A stretch of 64,000 bases of DNA from Ciceribacter sichuanensis (GCF_024055605.1 NZ_JAMXLX010000003.1:186001-250000), one strand, 5' to 3'. Counted from the first letter of the stretch, positions 46,701 to 54,729 are shown. The notes: generated by a model from the sequence alone, not told the origin. Numbers and translations: made by a program.

Positions 46701-49193
46701 CAGCACGAGCTGCCAGATCATGGCGCCGACCGGACCCATGGTGGCCCAGCCAAGCGCCGAGGCGATGAACCAGGCGATCGGGGTCAGGGAGCGACGCAGG
46801 TTGTCGACCATCTTCCAGCGGCCGAGCGCGGTGATGCCGCGGGCGGGATCTATGATGTAGGGCAGAAGCTGCCAGTCTCCGCGGGCCCAGCGATGCTGGC
46901 GGGAGATTTCCACCTCGTAGCGGGTGGGGAAGTCTTCGACCAGTTCCACGTCAGTGACCAGCGCGCAACGGGCGAAGGAACCTTCCAGAAGATCGTGGCT
47001 GAGAACCGTGTTCTCGTCGATGCGGCCCTTGATCGAGGTTTCGAAGGCATCGACGTCGTAGAGGCCCTTGCCGGTGAAGGAACCTTCGCCGGTGATGTCC
47101 TGATAGACGTCGGAAACGGTGAAGACGTAAGGGTCGAGGCCGCGGTTCATCGAGAAGACGCGCTGGAAGACCGAGGCATCCTCGCCGGTGGTGAGCGACG
47201 GCGTGACGCGCGGCTGCAGCAGGCCGTAGCCGCTGACGACACGGCCGGTCTTCGGATCATGCACCGGGCGGTTGATCGGGTGGTGCAGCTTGCCGACGAG
47301 CTTGGTGACGGCGTCGCGCATCAGGCGCGTGTCGGCGTCGAGCGTCATCACGTATTTCACGTCTTCCGGCACCATGTTGGCGCCCGGCAGATAGGAGGTG
47401 TCGCGGTCGCCGCGCAGCAGCAGGTTCATTTCGTGCAGCTTGCCGCGCTTGCGCTCCCAGCCCATCCAGCAGCCTTCGGCCGGATTGTAGAGCCTGCGGC
47501 GATGCAGGAGGTAGAACAGCGTCTTGCCGACATGGGCGTAGCGGGCGTTGAGCGCTGCCACTTCCTGCTTGGCATATTCGAGGACTTCGAGATCCGCTGC
47601 GGTTTCCTCGACGAGGCTGTCGCGCCAGTCGCTCAGCAGTGCGAAATAGATCTCGCCATGGGGATTGGTGAGATAGTGGACCTCGAGATTGCGAATGAGT
47701 TCGTCGATGTCGTCTCGCTTTGCGATCAGACAGGGCACGGCGACCAGCGTGCGTGCGTCGGCCGGAATGCCGGTCTTGAACTCGTAGCCGGTGAGCCGAG
47801 ACGGCTTCACCATCAGGGTCACCAGCGTGTTGAAGAGGCCGGTTGCGCCTTCGGACGCGGGAAGCGAGAACATCGCCAGCAGAATGAGGATGAGCGGCGT
47901 CGCGAGCCCTGCCTGGGCGAGGAAATAGCCGACAAGCGCCAGCGCACCGATGGTCAGGCCGATGACCGGTATGGCGATGGCTAGCCAGTTCAGCCGCTTG
48001 ATGGCGAGCGCGATGCTGCGCCACACGGGAACGCTGTAGTCGATCGCCTCTTCGAGGAGAGGACGCCTCGCGCCGACGAGGTAGCTGCCGACATCGGGGG
48101 CAACGCCGTCCTCGCCCGAATGTCTGGCGTTGGCGGCTAGATCGATGGCCGTCTGGGCGATTTCGATTTCGGTTTTTTCCGAGCGCCGGGCAAGCTTTTC
48201 GATGGTGTTGCGATAGGCGTTCCGCGAACCGAAATCGAGCTGACGATAATCGGTATGCTGGCTCAGGATCTTGTCGACAAGGCAGACATCCTCGACCCAG
48301 ACCGACCATTCCTTGTCATCGATCTCGCGCAGGCCCTTGACGATGTTGCCGGTGGTGACGTTGCCGGAGGACAGACGGTTCTGCTCGGCGGTCATCGCCT
48401 CTTCGGCACTGCGGCCGGCCTGTTCCAGGCGTTGCTCCTGCCAGCTGACGGCAAAGCTCGTATCCTGCGAACCGTTGCGCAGGCGATAGAGGAACTGGGT
48501 GGCGAAGGTGTTGTCTTCGGCCAGCTGCTCGATCTGCTTGAGAATATCGGCCGAGGCGGCAGCGTCATTGAGACGGATGATTTCGTCTGCGACCTCGTTC
48601 GCCCTGCGGCGCATGCGGCGCGAGCGATCGACGCGGGTGGAGATGCGACGCAGATTTTCGATCAGGACGAAGCGGACGATGGACGGCAGCGCCCAGAGTT
48701 CGCCGATCTCGAGCACCTGATGCTTCTGGAAGCCTTCGACCAATGCCGTCATGCTTTCCATCGACACCGTCGAATGGGTGTGGGCGACATAGAGCCAGGC
48801 CAGCGCCATGGTGCGCGGGATTTCGCGATTGCCGACCTTCATTGTCGGAAGCTGGCGGTAGAAGCGACGGGGGAAGTCGCGGCGGACTTCCTGGATCGCT
48901 TCCTCGATGATGTAGTGGTTGTCGAGCAGCCATTCGGCCGCCGGTGTGATCGTGGCGCCGGCCTCTACGTCCGCGGCGGTCGCGCGATAAACCCGCAGGA
49001 TCTCCCGTTCGTTCTCCTTGTGCCGGGCGAAGAAATCGAAATCGATCAGCCCCGGGAGTTCGCTTGTGCCATCCCTGCCGAGCGCCTCGGCGCTTTCGCG
49101 CAACTCGTCGATCGTGAAATAGGCGGCCCGGATCGAGTCGTTATGATCGATCTGTCTGGATTCAAAGTCGCGCGACGGAACATGCGGAGTCAT
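40701..49193 (-). CDS. ndvB: Cyclic beta-1,2-glucan synthase NdvB (ChvB)
   Basis: Giant inner-membrane enzyme that initiates, elongates, cyclises and sizes cyclic beta-1,2-glucan from UDP-glucose. From the ATG ending at 49193 it is 2830 residues, very near the 2832 and 2831 of NdvB and ChvB as I recall them. Transmembrane helices flank a GT84 domain: 'MTLDADTRLMRDAV' near residue 616 and 'SRQHRWARGDWQLLPYI' near 764. A glycoamylase-like middle region ('TSPTNIGVYLLSTVSARHFG') and C-terminal GH94 phosphorylase-like domains follow ('FRDQLQDTLAFL' near 2380, 'GGDWNDGMNRVG' near 2520), which control ring size. A GTG at 49283 would add 30 residues. Expression in rhizobia is osmoregulated. Confidence 0.96.
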   Translation of the reverse strand: MTPHVPSRDFESRQIDHNDSIRAAYFTIDELRESAEALGRDGTSELPGLIDFDFFARHKENEREILRVYRATAADVEAGATITPAAEWLLDNHYIIEEAIQEVRRDFPRRFYRQLPTMKVGNREIPRTMALAWLYVAHTHSTVSMESMTALVEGFQKHQVLEIGELWALPSIVRFVLIENLRRISTRVDRSRRMRRRANEVADEIIRLNDAAASADILKQIEQLAEDNTFATQFLYRLRNGSQDTSFAVSWQEQRLEQAGRSAEEAMTAEQNRLSSGNVTTGNIVKGLREIDDKEWSVWVEDVCLVDKILSQHTDYRQLDFGSRNAYRNTIEKLARRSEKTEIEIAQTAIDLAANARHSGEDGVAPDVGSYLVGARRPLLEEAIDYSVPVWRSIALAIKRLNWLAIAIPVIGLTIGALALVGYFLAQAGLATPLILILLAMFSLPASEGATGLFNTLVTLMVKPSRLTGYEFKTGIPADARTLVAVPCLIAKRDDIDELIRNLEVHYLTNPHGEIYFALLSDWRDSLVEETAADLEVLEYAKQEVAALNARYAHVGKTLFYLLHRRRLYNPAEGCWMGWERKRGKLHEMNLLLRGDRDTSYLPGANMVPEDVKYVMTLDADTRLMRDAVTKLVGKLHHPINRPVHDPKTGRVVSGYGLLQPRVTPSLTTGEDASVFQRVFSMNRGLDPYVFTVSDVYQDITGEGSFTGKGLYDVDAFETSIKGRIDENTVLSHDLLEGSFARCALVTDVELVEDFPTRYEVEISRQHRWARGDWQLLPYIIDPARGITALGRWKMVDNLRRSLTPIAWFIASALGWATMGPVGAMIWQLVLIFSLFVAPTISLLSGIIPRQTDIVPAAHFQTLWSEVRSVNAQVALRIVFIADTAYMMADAIIRSIYRMAVSRRLLLEWRTAASVQSVAQGDIISYYRSMRHAPVLAVLAVAAASLSGDYGYLTGLPFVVLWVFSPLVAWYVSQSAETEDSLEVPEQVTVELRKIARRTWRFYETFVTAGDNYLPPDNYQENPEPIVAHRTSPTNIGVYLLSTVSARHFGWLSFEQTIERLEQTISTVERMDKFRGHLFNWYHTDTLKTLGPRYISAVDSGNLAGHLIAISSACREWGEAPSAHLQGNLDGIGDVCGILYETLKELPDDRKTVRPLRRRLEERILGFKTGLASVKREREFASIRIANLAVLARDIQKLAANLHHEVRSEQSAEVTRWTESLVGVCEAHIADSSFDLSNIDPLRQRLCTLRDRARDIAFSMDFSFLYRPERRLLSIGYRVESRELDEACYDLLASECRLTSLFAVAKGDLPTEHWYKLGRQVVPIGARAALISWSGSMFEYLMPPLVMQERQGGILNQTNNLVVVEQMNHGRRLNIPWGISEAAFNARDHEMNYQYTNFGVPTLGLKRGLGQNAVIAPYASILASQYYPEESLRNLERLRKLGALGAYGFHDAVDFTPTRVPDGKTCAVVYNYYAHHHGMSIAAIANVAFNGRLRELFHSDPVIEAAELLLQEKPPREIPVMSAKYEPQTPGKGQADLLRPEIRTITDPANKEREVAFLSNGHYSVMLTATGSGYSRWNGQSVSRWKADPTEDRWGTFIFLRDTASGQWWSATAAPRRAEDEKTKVIFGDDKAEFFKTVGDIQTSVECIVATEHDAEGRRLTILNTGPEDRFIEVTSYLEPVLGYDDADNAHPLFSRMFVKTEFGRRRDVIRAERNKRSPSDPDICVAHLVVDNAGPGRPTEFETDRRRFLGRGRSLAEAAAFDPGATLSGTEGFTLDPVLSLRRVVRVPSGKKVSVIFWTIATPSREEVDKAIERYRHPDAFAHELIHAWTRAQVELRHIGITSQQAAAFQHLGRYLVYPDPHLRADPETVRTGLRSQSALWPMAISGDFPIFALRINDDMDIDIAREALSGLEYLRRRGVTADLAIVNERATSYIQDMQHALDRIAENMRNRLQDVSGRQHVFTVRHDLMDENGSQALLAAARVVFHARNGKIVDQINRAVSLFATPRIPDGAEAEWTGLLPATPASAPVATTPVTADDLDMWNGFGGFAKDGTEYVVRLDAATSTPQPWINVIANEQFGFHVSAEGAGFSWSQNSRDYQVTPWSNDPVTNRPGEAFYVVDLESRSTYVPFQSLNLNDSARFETRHGLGYSVFTSRQDGLELELTQTVDRNRPVKLSRLVLKNTGSEARTYRVYGYAEWVLGNNAQKTAPFVLASHDEETGALFATNPYDINYPGRIAFLAGIETPAGFTASRREFIGRHGTIRMPQALARQSRLSGSIDTEGDPCAALAFDIEVPAGAEKDVTFLLGETATAEAARALIGEIRKEDFQSILSTTQSFWTDFTGKLQVKTGDQSFDNLVNRWLPYQALACRIFARAGFYQASGAYGFRDQLQDTLAFLLHQPALARRQILNAAARQFPEGDVQHWWLPQTGAGVRTHISDDVVWLAHAVDEYITATGDRTFLDEKLSFLEGPLLDENRHDSFFQPTVSEQEADLYEHAARALDLAVARTGPHRLPLILGGDWNDGMNRVGAKGQGESVWLGWFLAATLKSFLVYAEDRGDKDRVSRWSAHLATLSEALETAGWDGDYYRRGYFDDGTPLGSKDSEECRIDSIAQSWSVLSGQGKPERTVKALDAAVAELVDEEAGIVRLFTPPFAKSPLDPGYIKAYPPGVRENGGQYTHAAIWLGLALAKAGRAADAWRCFEILNPVNHARDADSAERYRVEPYVVAADVYGGDAYTGRGGWTWYTGSAGWLYRFAIEGLLGISRKGNLLFVQPALPPEWNSFEATVTIDGTAYEVAVERSGDAAFAVTVNGKKVTDPAKGFKLTKSK

Positions 49194-49484
49194 GGGAAGA
49201 CTTAATTTCTCGGGTTCTGGGTTTAGAAGGCGTTCGTCAGGGTTCGTCTTGACCGCTGTCGTCCTTCGGCGCTTCGCTTGCACATGAACGGCCGGTCGAT
49301 CCTTGATCCGAACTCAAAAGGCCGGTTTGTGCAGCGATGCCGATCAGAAAACTGGTCTGGGCGGAAATCTTTCGTGCCTTCGCTGGGAAAATTGGCTTTT
49401 TTATGCCGTATTTCAAAGCCGTAGCCAAGAGGAATCGCATCTGCAGCGCCCGATGAAGGCTCTGTGATGCGACACCGGAAAGCG

Positions 49485-50180
49485 TCACGGATTTTCGGGG
49501 CGGTCGGGGTAGCAGATTATCGACAGGAAGCGGATCGGCAGGCGTACCAGCACTTCCGGGCCGTGACGGGCATCGGCATCGAAGAACAGGCTGTCGCCGG
49601 GAAGCATGGTGTAGAGCCGGTCGCCGTGTCGATATTTCACCTCACCCTCCAGCATGTAAATAAATTCCATGCCGGCATGCTGGAAGGTCGGGAAGACGTC
49701 GGAATCGGCCGTCAGGGTGATGAGATAGGGTTCCACCTGGACGCCGCTGCTGCTCGACGGAATGTGGCCGAGCAGATTGTACTGGTGGCCGGCGCGGGTG
49801 CCCCTGCGCTCGATCTCCACGCCTTCGCCGGCCTTGACGAAGACCGCGTTGCGGGGTTCCTCGAAGCGGCGGAAGAAGCTGGTGACCGGAACGCCGAGCG
49901 CGCGCGCCAGCGATTGCAGCGTGGTTAGCGACGGCGAGGTGTTGCCGTTCTCGATCTTTGAGAGCATGCCGAGCGATATGCCGGTGGCGGCGGCAAGATC
50001 GGAGCCGGTGATGCCGAGCCTCTTGCGGAATGCCCTGACTTCGTGGCCGATGGCGATTTCCAGATTGTTTTCCTTGGGATCGCGCACCGCATGCGGATCC
50101 TGTCGCAGCGGCGTGCGCGAAGGTTCATCCGCCGTTTCGGCTTTTGGCTGCTTTTTCCGGTCCGGTATTCTGTCCGTCAT
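49485..50180 (-). CDS. XRE-cupin transcriptional regulator (PuuR-like)
   Basis: DNA-binding regulator of 231 residues. After a charged N-terminal tail comes a Cro/CI helix-turn-helix ('SDLAAATGISLGMLSKIENG', 'SPSLTTLQSLARALGVPV') and then a small-molecule-binding cupin ('GMEFIYMLEGEVKYRHGDRL', 'LPGDSLFFDADARHGPE'). This architecture is that of PuuR and relatives, which control polyamine or amino acid catabolism. I chose the second of two adjacent ATGs (ending at 50180), with GGGAG seven bases upstream. It is the last gene of the minus-strand run that starts at 54643, 92 bases after aruI, and probably controls that cluster. The 291 bases between it and ndvB hold nothing I recognise. Confidence 0.87.
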   Translation of the reverse strand: MTDRIPDRKKQPKAETADEPSRTPLRQDPHAVRDPKENNLEIAIGHEVRAFRKRLGITGSDLAAATGISLGMLSKIENGNTSPSLTTLQSLARALGVPVTSFFRRFEEPRNAVFVKAGEGVEIERRGTRAGHQYNLLGHIPSSSSGVQVEPYLITLTADSDVFPTFQHAGMEFIYMLEGEVKYRHGDRLYTMLPGDSLFFDADARHGPEVLVRLPIRFLSIICYPDRPENP

Positions 50181-50272
50181 CATCGTCTCCCACCGGCCGA
50201 CTGATAGTCGCTCGGCGGGGGGCATGGCAATCAGACATTTTGCTCATGCCGTCGATAGTCGCCATGCGAGTA

Positions 50273-51886
50273 TCAGGCGGTGATGCCGGCGGTGTTCCGT
50301 TCGTGGATCTCGATGAGTGCGAGACCACCTCCATCCCTTGCCCTTCGCAGGGCCGCCGGAAGATCGTCGACATGCGCGAGCAGCACCGCGGAAATGCCGT
50401 AGGCCTCGGCGATCTTCAGGAAATCCGGTGCCGAAGGCTTCACGCCTTCCGGCGTGATCCCCTGTTCGATCATATAGGTTTCGATTTCCTGGTAGCCGTC
50501 ATTGTTCCAGACGAGGAATATGACGCGCGCGCCGGCGTCTTTCGCGGAGCCGATTTCGGCGAGAGAGAATTGCAGGCCGCCATCGCCCGTCAGGCAGACG
50601 ATCTGCGTTTCCGGTTCCGCGAGGCTTGCGCCTACCGAAGCGGGCGCGGCATAGCCGAGCGCACCGTAGCCGGTCGCCGAATTGAACCAGCCATGCGGAC
50701 GGTCGGCTTCGAAATAGAGGTTTCCGGCGTAGACGGCCTGGGTGGAGTCTCCGACGATGATCGTGCCCGGAAGCGTGTCACGGACGGTTTCGAGGATGGA
50801 GATCTCGCCGCGCATCTTGTCGGTGAGTTCTGCGTGTGCCGCAGCCCTTGCCGCGGCCGCGCGATCGGCTCCCCCATTGGCGGCCATTTTCTCGCAGAGC
50901 TCCGTCAGAAGATCGTCGACGAGGCTGGCAACGCTCGAAAGGATCGAGATGGCGGCGTTTGGCCCGCGGGCGAGTTGCGTGGCGTCGATATCGACGCGGA
51001 CGAGATTTTCGAGTTCCGGAAATCCGTTATCGGCATACATGTCGTAGTCGGTCTGACCCATCTGTGTGCCGAGCGCCAGCACAAGGTCGGCTTCCGCGAC
51101 GAGCTTTCGCACGGCCTTGAGGCTCGGGCTTGCCGGCACCGAAAGCGGGTGCCCTGACAGCATGCCGCGGGCGTTGACCGTGGTGACGACGGGTGCGTCG
51201 AGCCGCTCGGCAAGCGTTTCGATTGTCCTTGCCGCCGAAACCGCGCCGCCGCCGCAAAGAATGACCGGCTTTAGGGCGCGTTCACAGCGTTCCGCCAGAT
51301 CGAGCACGCCGGCAAGGTCGGTGCGCGGCAGCAGTGCCGGGCTTGAAGCCAATCGCGGAAGGGAGACCTTCATCGACATGACGTCGATCGGGATTTCGAT
51401 ATGGACCGGTCCGGGGCGGCCCGAACGCAGAATGGTGAAGGCTCTCGCCATCACCGCCGGCAGATCGGCCGGATCGAGAAGGGTGTGGCTCATCAGCATG
51501 AGGGACGCCATCATCGCGTGCTGGTCGGGCAGTTCATGCAGCCGGCCACGGCCCTGGCCGAGGCTGGAGCGCACATTGACACCGGAGATGACCAGAAGCG
51601 GCACGGAATCCTGCTGCGCCTGCGCCATGGCGGTGATGGCGTTGGTGAGGCCCGGACCCGTGATCAGCAGGCAGACACCCGGTTTTCCGCTGACGCGGGC
51701 ATAGCCGTCCGCCATGAAGCCGGCGCCCTGTTCGTGGCGCGGGGTGATGTGGCGGATGTTCGAGGCGGCAAGGCCGCGATAAAGCTCGACGGTGTGGACG
51801 CCCGGAATGCCGAAGACGGTGTCGACGCCGTTCGCCTCCAGAATATCGATCAGTGCTTCTCCGACTGTCTTCAGTTCGCCGCCCAT
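50273..51886 (-). CDS. aruI: TPP-dependent decarboxylase, probable 5-guanidino-2-oxopentanoate decarboxylase (AruI-like)
   Basis: Thiamine diphosphate enzyme of the acetolactate synthase fold, 537 residues. The catalytic Glu lies in 'ITPRHEQGAGFMADGYAR', and the TPP motif runs from GDGGLQFS to WNNDGY. It overlaps by 16 bases an AruH-like aminotransferase gene; in Pseudomonas aeruginosa AruH and AruI form the arginine transaminase pathway, in which AruI converts 2-ketoarginine to 4-guanidinobutyraldehyde. Here no small regulatory ilvH-type subunit is present and the neighbours are catabolic, which argues against acetolactate synthase. The substrate is inferred from context and overall resemblance. 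Confidence 0.78.
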   Translation of the reverse strand: MGGELKTVGEALIDILEANGVDTVFGIPGVHTVELYRGLAASNIRHITPRHEQGAGFMADGYARVSGKPGVCLLITGPGLTNAITAMAQAQQDSVPLLVISGVNVRSSLGQGRGRLHELPDQHAMMASLMLMSHTLLDPADLPAVMARAFTILRSGRPGPVHIEIPIDVMSMKVSLPRLASSPALLPRTDLAGVLDLAERCERALKPVILCGGGAVSAARTIETLAERLDAPVVTTVNARGMLSGHPLSVPASPSLKAVRKLVAEADLVLALGTQMGQTDYDMYADNGFPELENLVRVDIDATQLARGPNAAISILSSVASLVDDLLTELCEKMAANGGADRAAAARAAAHAELTDKMRGEISILETVRDTLPGTIIVGDSTQAVYAGNLYFEADRPHGWFNSATGYGALGYAAPASVGASLAEPETQIVCLTGDGGLQFSLAEIGSAKDAGARVIFLVWNNDGYQEIETYMIEQGITPEGVKPSAPDFLKIAEAYGISAVLLAHVDDLPAALRRARDGGGLALIEIHERNTAGITA

Positions 51887-53073
51887 TTCTGTTGATCCTC
51901 CCGATCGATCAGTTCCGTCGCCAGTTCGACCATACGTCCCGTGGCTTCCGCGAGCTTTTCGTCGTTAACGGTGAGCGACACCCGGATGAAACCTTCCGCC
52001 TGTTCGCCGAAGGAGCCACCGGGCATGACGGCGACGTTCTTCTCGTCCAGCAGGCGATGGGCGAACTGGAGGCCGGTGAGCCCGGTCGCGCTGACATCGA
52101 TCACGATGAACATGCCGCCTTCCGGCATCATCGGCTGCAGTGGTCCGTTGCCGGCAAGGCCGTCGGCTACGAGGCGGGCGCGGCGGGCATAATTGCCACG
52201 CATGACGGTTGAGGTGTCGAAGGGCTCGGAGAGCGCCATTGCCGTCATGTCGGCGATGAAGGGCTGGACGCCGAACAGCATGGTTTCCGAGACAGGCAGC
52301 AGGCGATCGCAGAATTCGACCGGGCCGGCGGCCCAGCCGCTGCGGAAACCGGGGGCCGCATGGGACTTGGAAATCGATGAGACGACGACGGTCCGTTCCG
52401 CCAGATCCGGCTGGTCGAAGGGCGAGGCGAAAGGCTTGTCGAAGATCAGTTCCTCGTACACCTCGTCGCAGACGATCCAGAGGTCGTGATCGCGGCAGAC
52501 CTTGCCGATGGCGGCAATCTCGTCTGCCGACAGAACGGCGCCGGTCGGATTGTGCGGCGTATTGAGAAGCAACACGCGCGAGCGGGGCGTAATCGCCCGG
52601 CCAAGATCGTCCGGCTGCAGATGGAAGCGGTGTTCCGGCCGAAGCGGAACGGGTGCCATGCGGGCACCGCTTGAGGCGATGACGCCTTCGTAAGTTGCGT
52701 AAAATGGATCGCCGACCAGCACTTCGTCACCCGGTTCGAGCAGGCCGAGCATGACCGTGAAGAGAGCAGTCTGGGTGCCTGGAAAGCAGAGGATGTTGCG
52801 CTCGGTAACGTCAGGACGGCGTTTTGCGTATTTTGCTGCCAGCGCCTTCACCACGCTCGGTTCGCCACGCCCATTCGAATAGCGGGTGCGGCCCGCATAC
52901 ATGGCGCGGGCGCATTCGGCGAGCAGGGCCGGATCCGGAGCCACGTCCGGCTCCCCGATCGTCAGTTCGATGACGGGAATGCCTTTTGCGGCCTTGCGAC
53001 GGGCCTCGATATGAACGGCCCATTTTCCCGAACCAAGGTGAGCAAGTCGCTCTGTGATGGAAGCGTAACGCAT
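51871..53073 (-). CDS. aruH: Class I/II PLP aminotransferase, AruH-like (arginine:pyruvate transaminase)
   Basis: Fold-type I aminotransferase of about 400 residues. The PLP lysine is in 'SSISKSHAAPGFRSGW', the Asn/Pro motif in 'LLNTPHNPTGAVLS', the Asp/Tyr motif in 'CDEVYEELIFD', and the carboxylate-binding Arg in 'GFIRVSLTV'. The N-terminus MRYASITERL resembles that of P. aeruginosa AruH as I recall it (MRYSDFTQRI), which is also why I start at 53073 rather than 53088. With the decarboxylase downstream it would turn arginine into 2-ketoarginine. The gene is 11 bases after the TetR gene. Confidence 0.8.
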   Translation of the reverse strand: MRYASITERLAHLGSGKWAVHIEARRKAAKGIPVIELTIGEPDVAPDPALLAECARAMYAGRTRYSNGRGEPSVVKALAAKYAKRRPDVTERNILCFPGTQTALFTVMLGLLEPGDEVLVGDPFYATYEGVIASSGARMAPVPLRPEHRFHLQPDDLGRAITPRSRVLLLNTPHNPTGAVLSADEIAAIGKVCRDHDLWIVCDEVYEELIFDKPFASPFDQPDLAERTVVVSSISKSHAAPGFRSGWAAGPVEFCDRLLPVSETMLFGVQPFIADMTAMALSEPFDTSTVMRGNYARRARLVADGLAGNGPLQPMMPEGGMFIVIDVSATGLTGLQFAHRLLDEKNVAVMPGGSFGEQAEGFIRVSLTVNDEKLAEATGRMVELATELIDREDQQKWAAN

Positions 53074-53084
53074 GGGTGTTCCGA

Positions 53085-53768
53085 TCATTTCTTGTTGGTG
53101 TCGGCATCCGGCCCTGTGAGCGGCTCAGTGAGGCTCAGGCCGCCGAGCAGGGCCTCGACCGATTCCAGTGCGATACGCGGCAGGGCATGGTCGTCAAAAA
53201 GATCCTGGGCAAGCGAACCCTCGAGCCAGAGGCCGTCGATCAGGCCGTTGATGGCAATGGCAAGCTTGCGGCTTTCGCCCGCTGCCGGCGTGCGGCCGCA
53301 TTCGGCGAGAAAGCCGGAGATGAGTTCTTCCAGCGCATCTCGAAAGATCAGGTAGTTCTCGCGGTGGATGCGAGCGAATTCCGGATCGACGCGGATGTGG
53401 CCGATGAAGCCCGCCCAGAGCGAAAGCGTGCGCGGATCGGTGACCGGCGGACTGACATTGGCGATGATGAAATCATGTAGCCTGAGGCGAGCGCTCTTCA
53501 CATCGCCGGCGCTCTCGCCACTGGCCCCGGCTGCGCTGATAGCCGTCGTGGTCATCGATGCCATGGTCTCGCGATAGGCGGCCTGCAGCATCTGGTCCTT
53601 GCTGGCGAAGTAATGGCGGATCAGACCGCCGGTGACGCCGGCGCGGGCCGCGATCTCGCGTACGGTCGCGCCTTCAAGTCCCTTCTCCGAAATGCAGTCC
53701 AGCGTTGCCCTGATCAGGTCCTGCCGCCGCTCCGCCTCTCCGGCGCGATGGAAGACCCGCCGGCTCAT
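53085..53768 (-). CDS. TetR-family transcriptional regulator (BetI-like)
   Basis: Regulator of 227 residues with an N-terminal TetR helix-turn-helix: 'ATLDCISEKGLEGATVREIA' then 'ARAGVTGGLIRHYFASKDQM'. The C-terminal ligand domain is of the BetI kind ('LSLWAGFIGHIRVDPEFARI', 'GLIDGLWLEGSLAQD'). The ATG overlaps the stop of the guanidino hydrolase gene by four bases (ATGA), so it is made from the same transcript. It probably represses this operon and the divergent transporter, through the palindromes near 54683-54729. Ligand unknown. Confidence 0.88.
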   Translation of the reverse strand: MSRRVFHRAGEAERRQDLIRATLDCISEKGLEGATVREIAARAGVTGGLIRHYFASKDQMLQAAYRETMASMTTTAISAAGASGESAGDVKSARLRLHDFIIANVSPPVTDPRTLSLWAGFIGHIRVDPEFARIHRENYLIFRDALEELISGFLAECGRTPAAGESRKLAIAINGLIDGLWLEGSLAQDLFDDHALPRIALESVEALLGGLSLTEPLTGPDADTNKK

Positions 53769-54643
53769 GACGCCAGTCTCAATATCGGCCGGGTCAGGCA
53801 GGTGGGACCGCCTTCGCAGGCGATGCAGAGCGCGTCGGCGGCAAAGGTCTGTACCTCGCAGCCGGCGGCCTCCATGGCGGCGCGGGTTCCGGGGAAACCT
53901 TCCACCATGATGACCTTGCGTGGCGAGGTCGGCAGGACGTTGAGATTCAGGCCATTGCTGGCGGCAAATTCATCTGCCGGAGCGACGACGAGGCGGATGC
54001 CCTTTTCCTTCAAGAGGAAATAGAAGGCGGCCGGCAGCAGCGGCGCGTGGACGAGCGCAAGGTCATTGGCCAGCGGGCTGATGACCGACATGAGATGCAG
54101 GCAGGCTTCCTCACCCTGCCAGAGCGGCAGGTCGAAGCCGAGAACCGTGATGCCATGGGGCGCCAGCATCGCCGTCATCTGCTCGATGCCGGCCTGGTTG
54201 GAGCGCACACCGCGGCCGATCGCAAGCGTTGCCCGGTCCACCCAGACGCAGTCGCCGCCCTCGATCGTGCCGGGGGCTTCGATGCGGCCGAGGATGGGAA
54301 TACCGGCCCTGGTGTAGATTTCCTCGTGCAGTTCCGGTTCGCGCTGGCGCAGCGGCTTGCCCATGTTGAGGATGATCGCGCCGTGATCTGTCATCAGCGA
54401 GGGATCGTGGGTGAACATCGCGTCCGCAAGCCCGTCGCCGCGGTCCTCGAGCCAGAGGATGTCCGCGCCGGAGGCCGCGACCAAATCGGCGAAATGCCCG
54501 TATTGCTGCACGGCTCTTGCACCGTCGAAGGTCGGTCCGTAATGCCAGGTGGAAGGGTCGGCATTCCTGAGGCTTGGGCCCGGCCGGCGCATTACAACCC
54601 GCATGAGTTTCCCCGACATTTCCTGAGAGCCGTATCTCTTCAT
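53765..54643 (-). CDS. Guanidino-group hydrolase/amidinotransferase superfamily (ADI/DDAH-like)
   Basis: Member of the guanidino-modifying enzyme superfamily, which includes arginine deiminase and dimethylarginine dimethylaminohydrolase (DDAH). It is about 292 residues, DDAH size and far shorter than arginine deiminase. Visible active-site elements are an early Asp in 'FTHDPSLM', the EGGD motif in 'GTIEGGDCVWVD', the His region 'CLHLMSVISPLA', and the nucleophile Cys in 'EGGPTCLTRP' near the end. The start is uncertain: ATGs end at 54682 (start of the frame), 54643 and 54619. It is first in the minus-strand operon. Substrate could be arginine, a methylated arginine or another guanidino compound. 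Confidence 0.8.
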   Translation of the reverse strand: MKRYGSQEMSGKLMRVVMRRPGPSLRNADPSTWHYGPTFDGARAVQQYGHFADLVAASGADILWLEDRGDGLADAMFTHDPSLMTDHGAIILNMGKPLRQREPELHEEIYTRAGIPILGRIEAPGTIEGGDCVWVDRATLAIGRGVRSNQAGIEQMTAMLAPHGITVLGFDLPLWQGEEACLHLMSVISPLANDLALVHAPLLPAAFYFLLKEKGIRLVVAPADEFAASNGLNLNVLPTSPRKVIMVEGFPGTRAAMEAAGCEVQTFAADALCIACEGGPTCLTRPILRLAS

Positions 54644-54682
54644 GCGCCCGTCCCGTTCCCCGTCGGGCTCGCCCGACCGCAA

Positions 54683-54729
54683 TTCAAACTGATTTATTTA
54701 TACGCTTGAATAATTACTGCACAAGTGCA
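54683..54729. promoter_or_regulatory. AT-rich palindromic region between the two divergent arginine-type operons
   Basis: Within this AT-rich patch, ATTCAA (54682-54687) and TTGAAT (54706-54711) form perfect inverted arms. Next to them TGCAC-AA-GTGCA (54718-54729) is a tight 5-bp inverted repeat. The patch lies between the start of the hydrolase operon and that of the ABC transporter operon, where a dual-acting TetR or XRE regulator would bind. No binding data exist; this is inference from position and symmetry. Confidence 0.4.

Noticed and set aside
49237-49488. An 83-codon minus-strand frame whose GTG overlaps the XRE gene stop as GTGA
   Set aside because: The overlap looks like coupling, but there is no Shine-Dalgarno, the product has no recognisable feature, and it runs across the ndvB upstream region.
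50273-51886. Acetolactate synthase large subunit (ilvB/ilvG)
   Set aside because: The fold matches, but there is no small subunit gene, and the overlap with an AruH-like aminotransferase gene in a catabolic cluster points to 2-ketoarginine decarboxylase instead.
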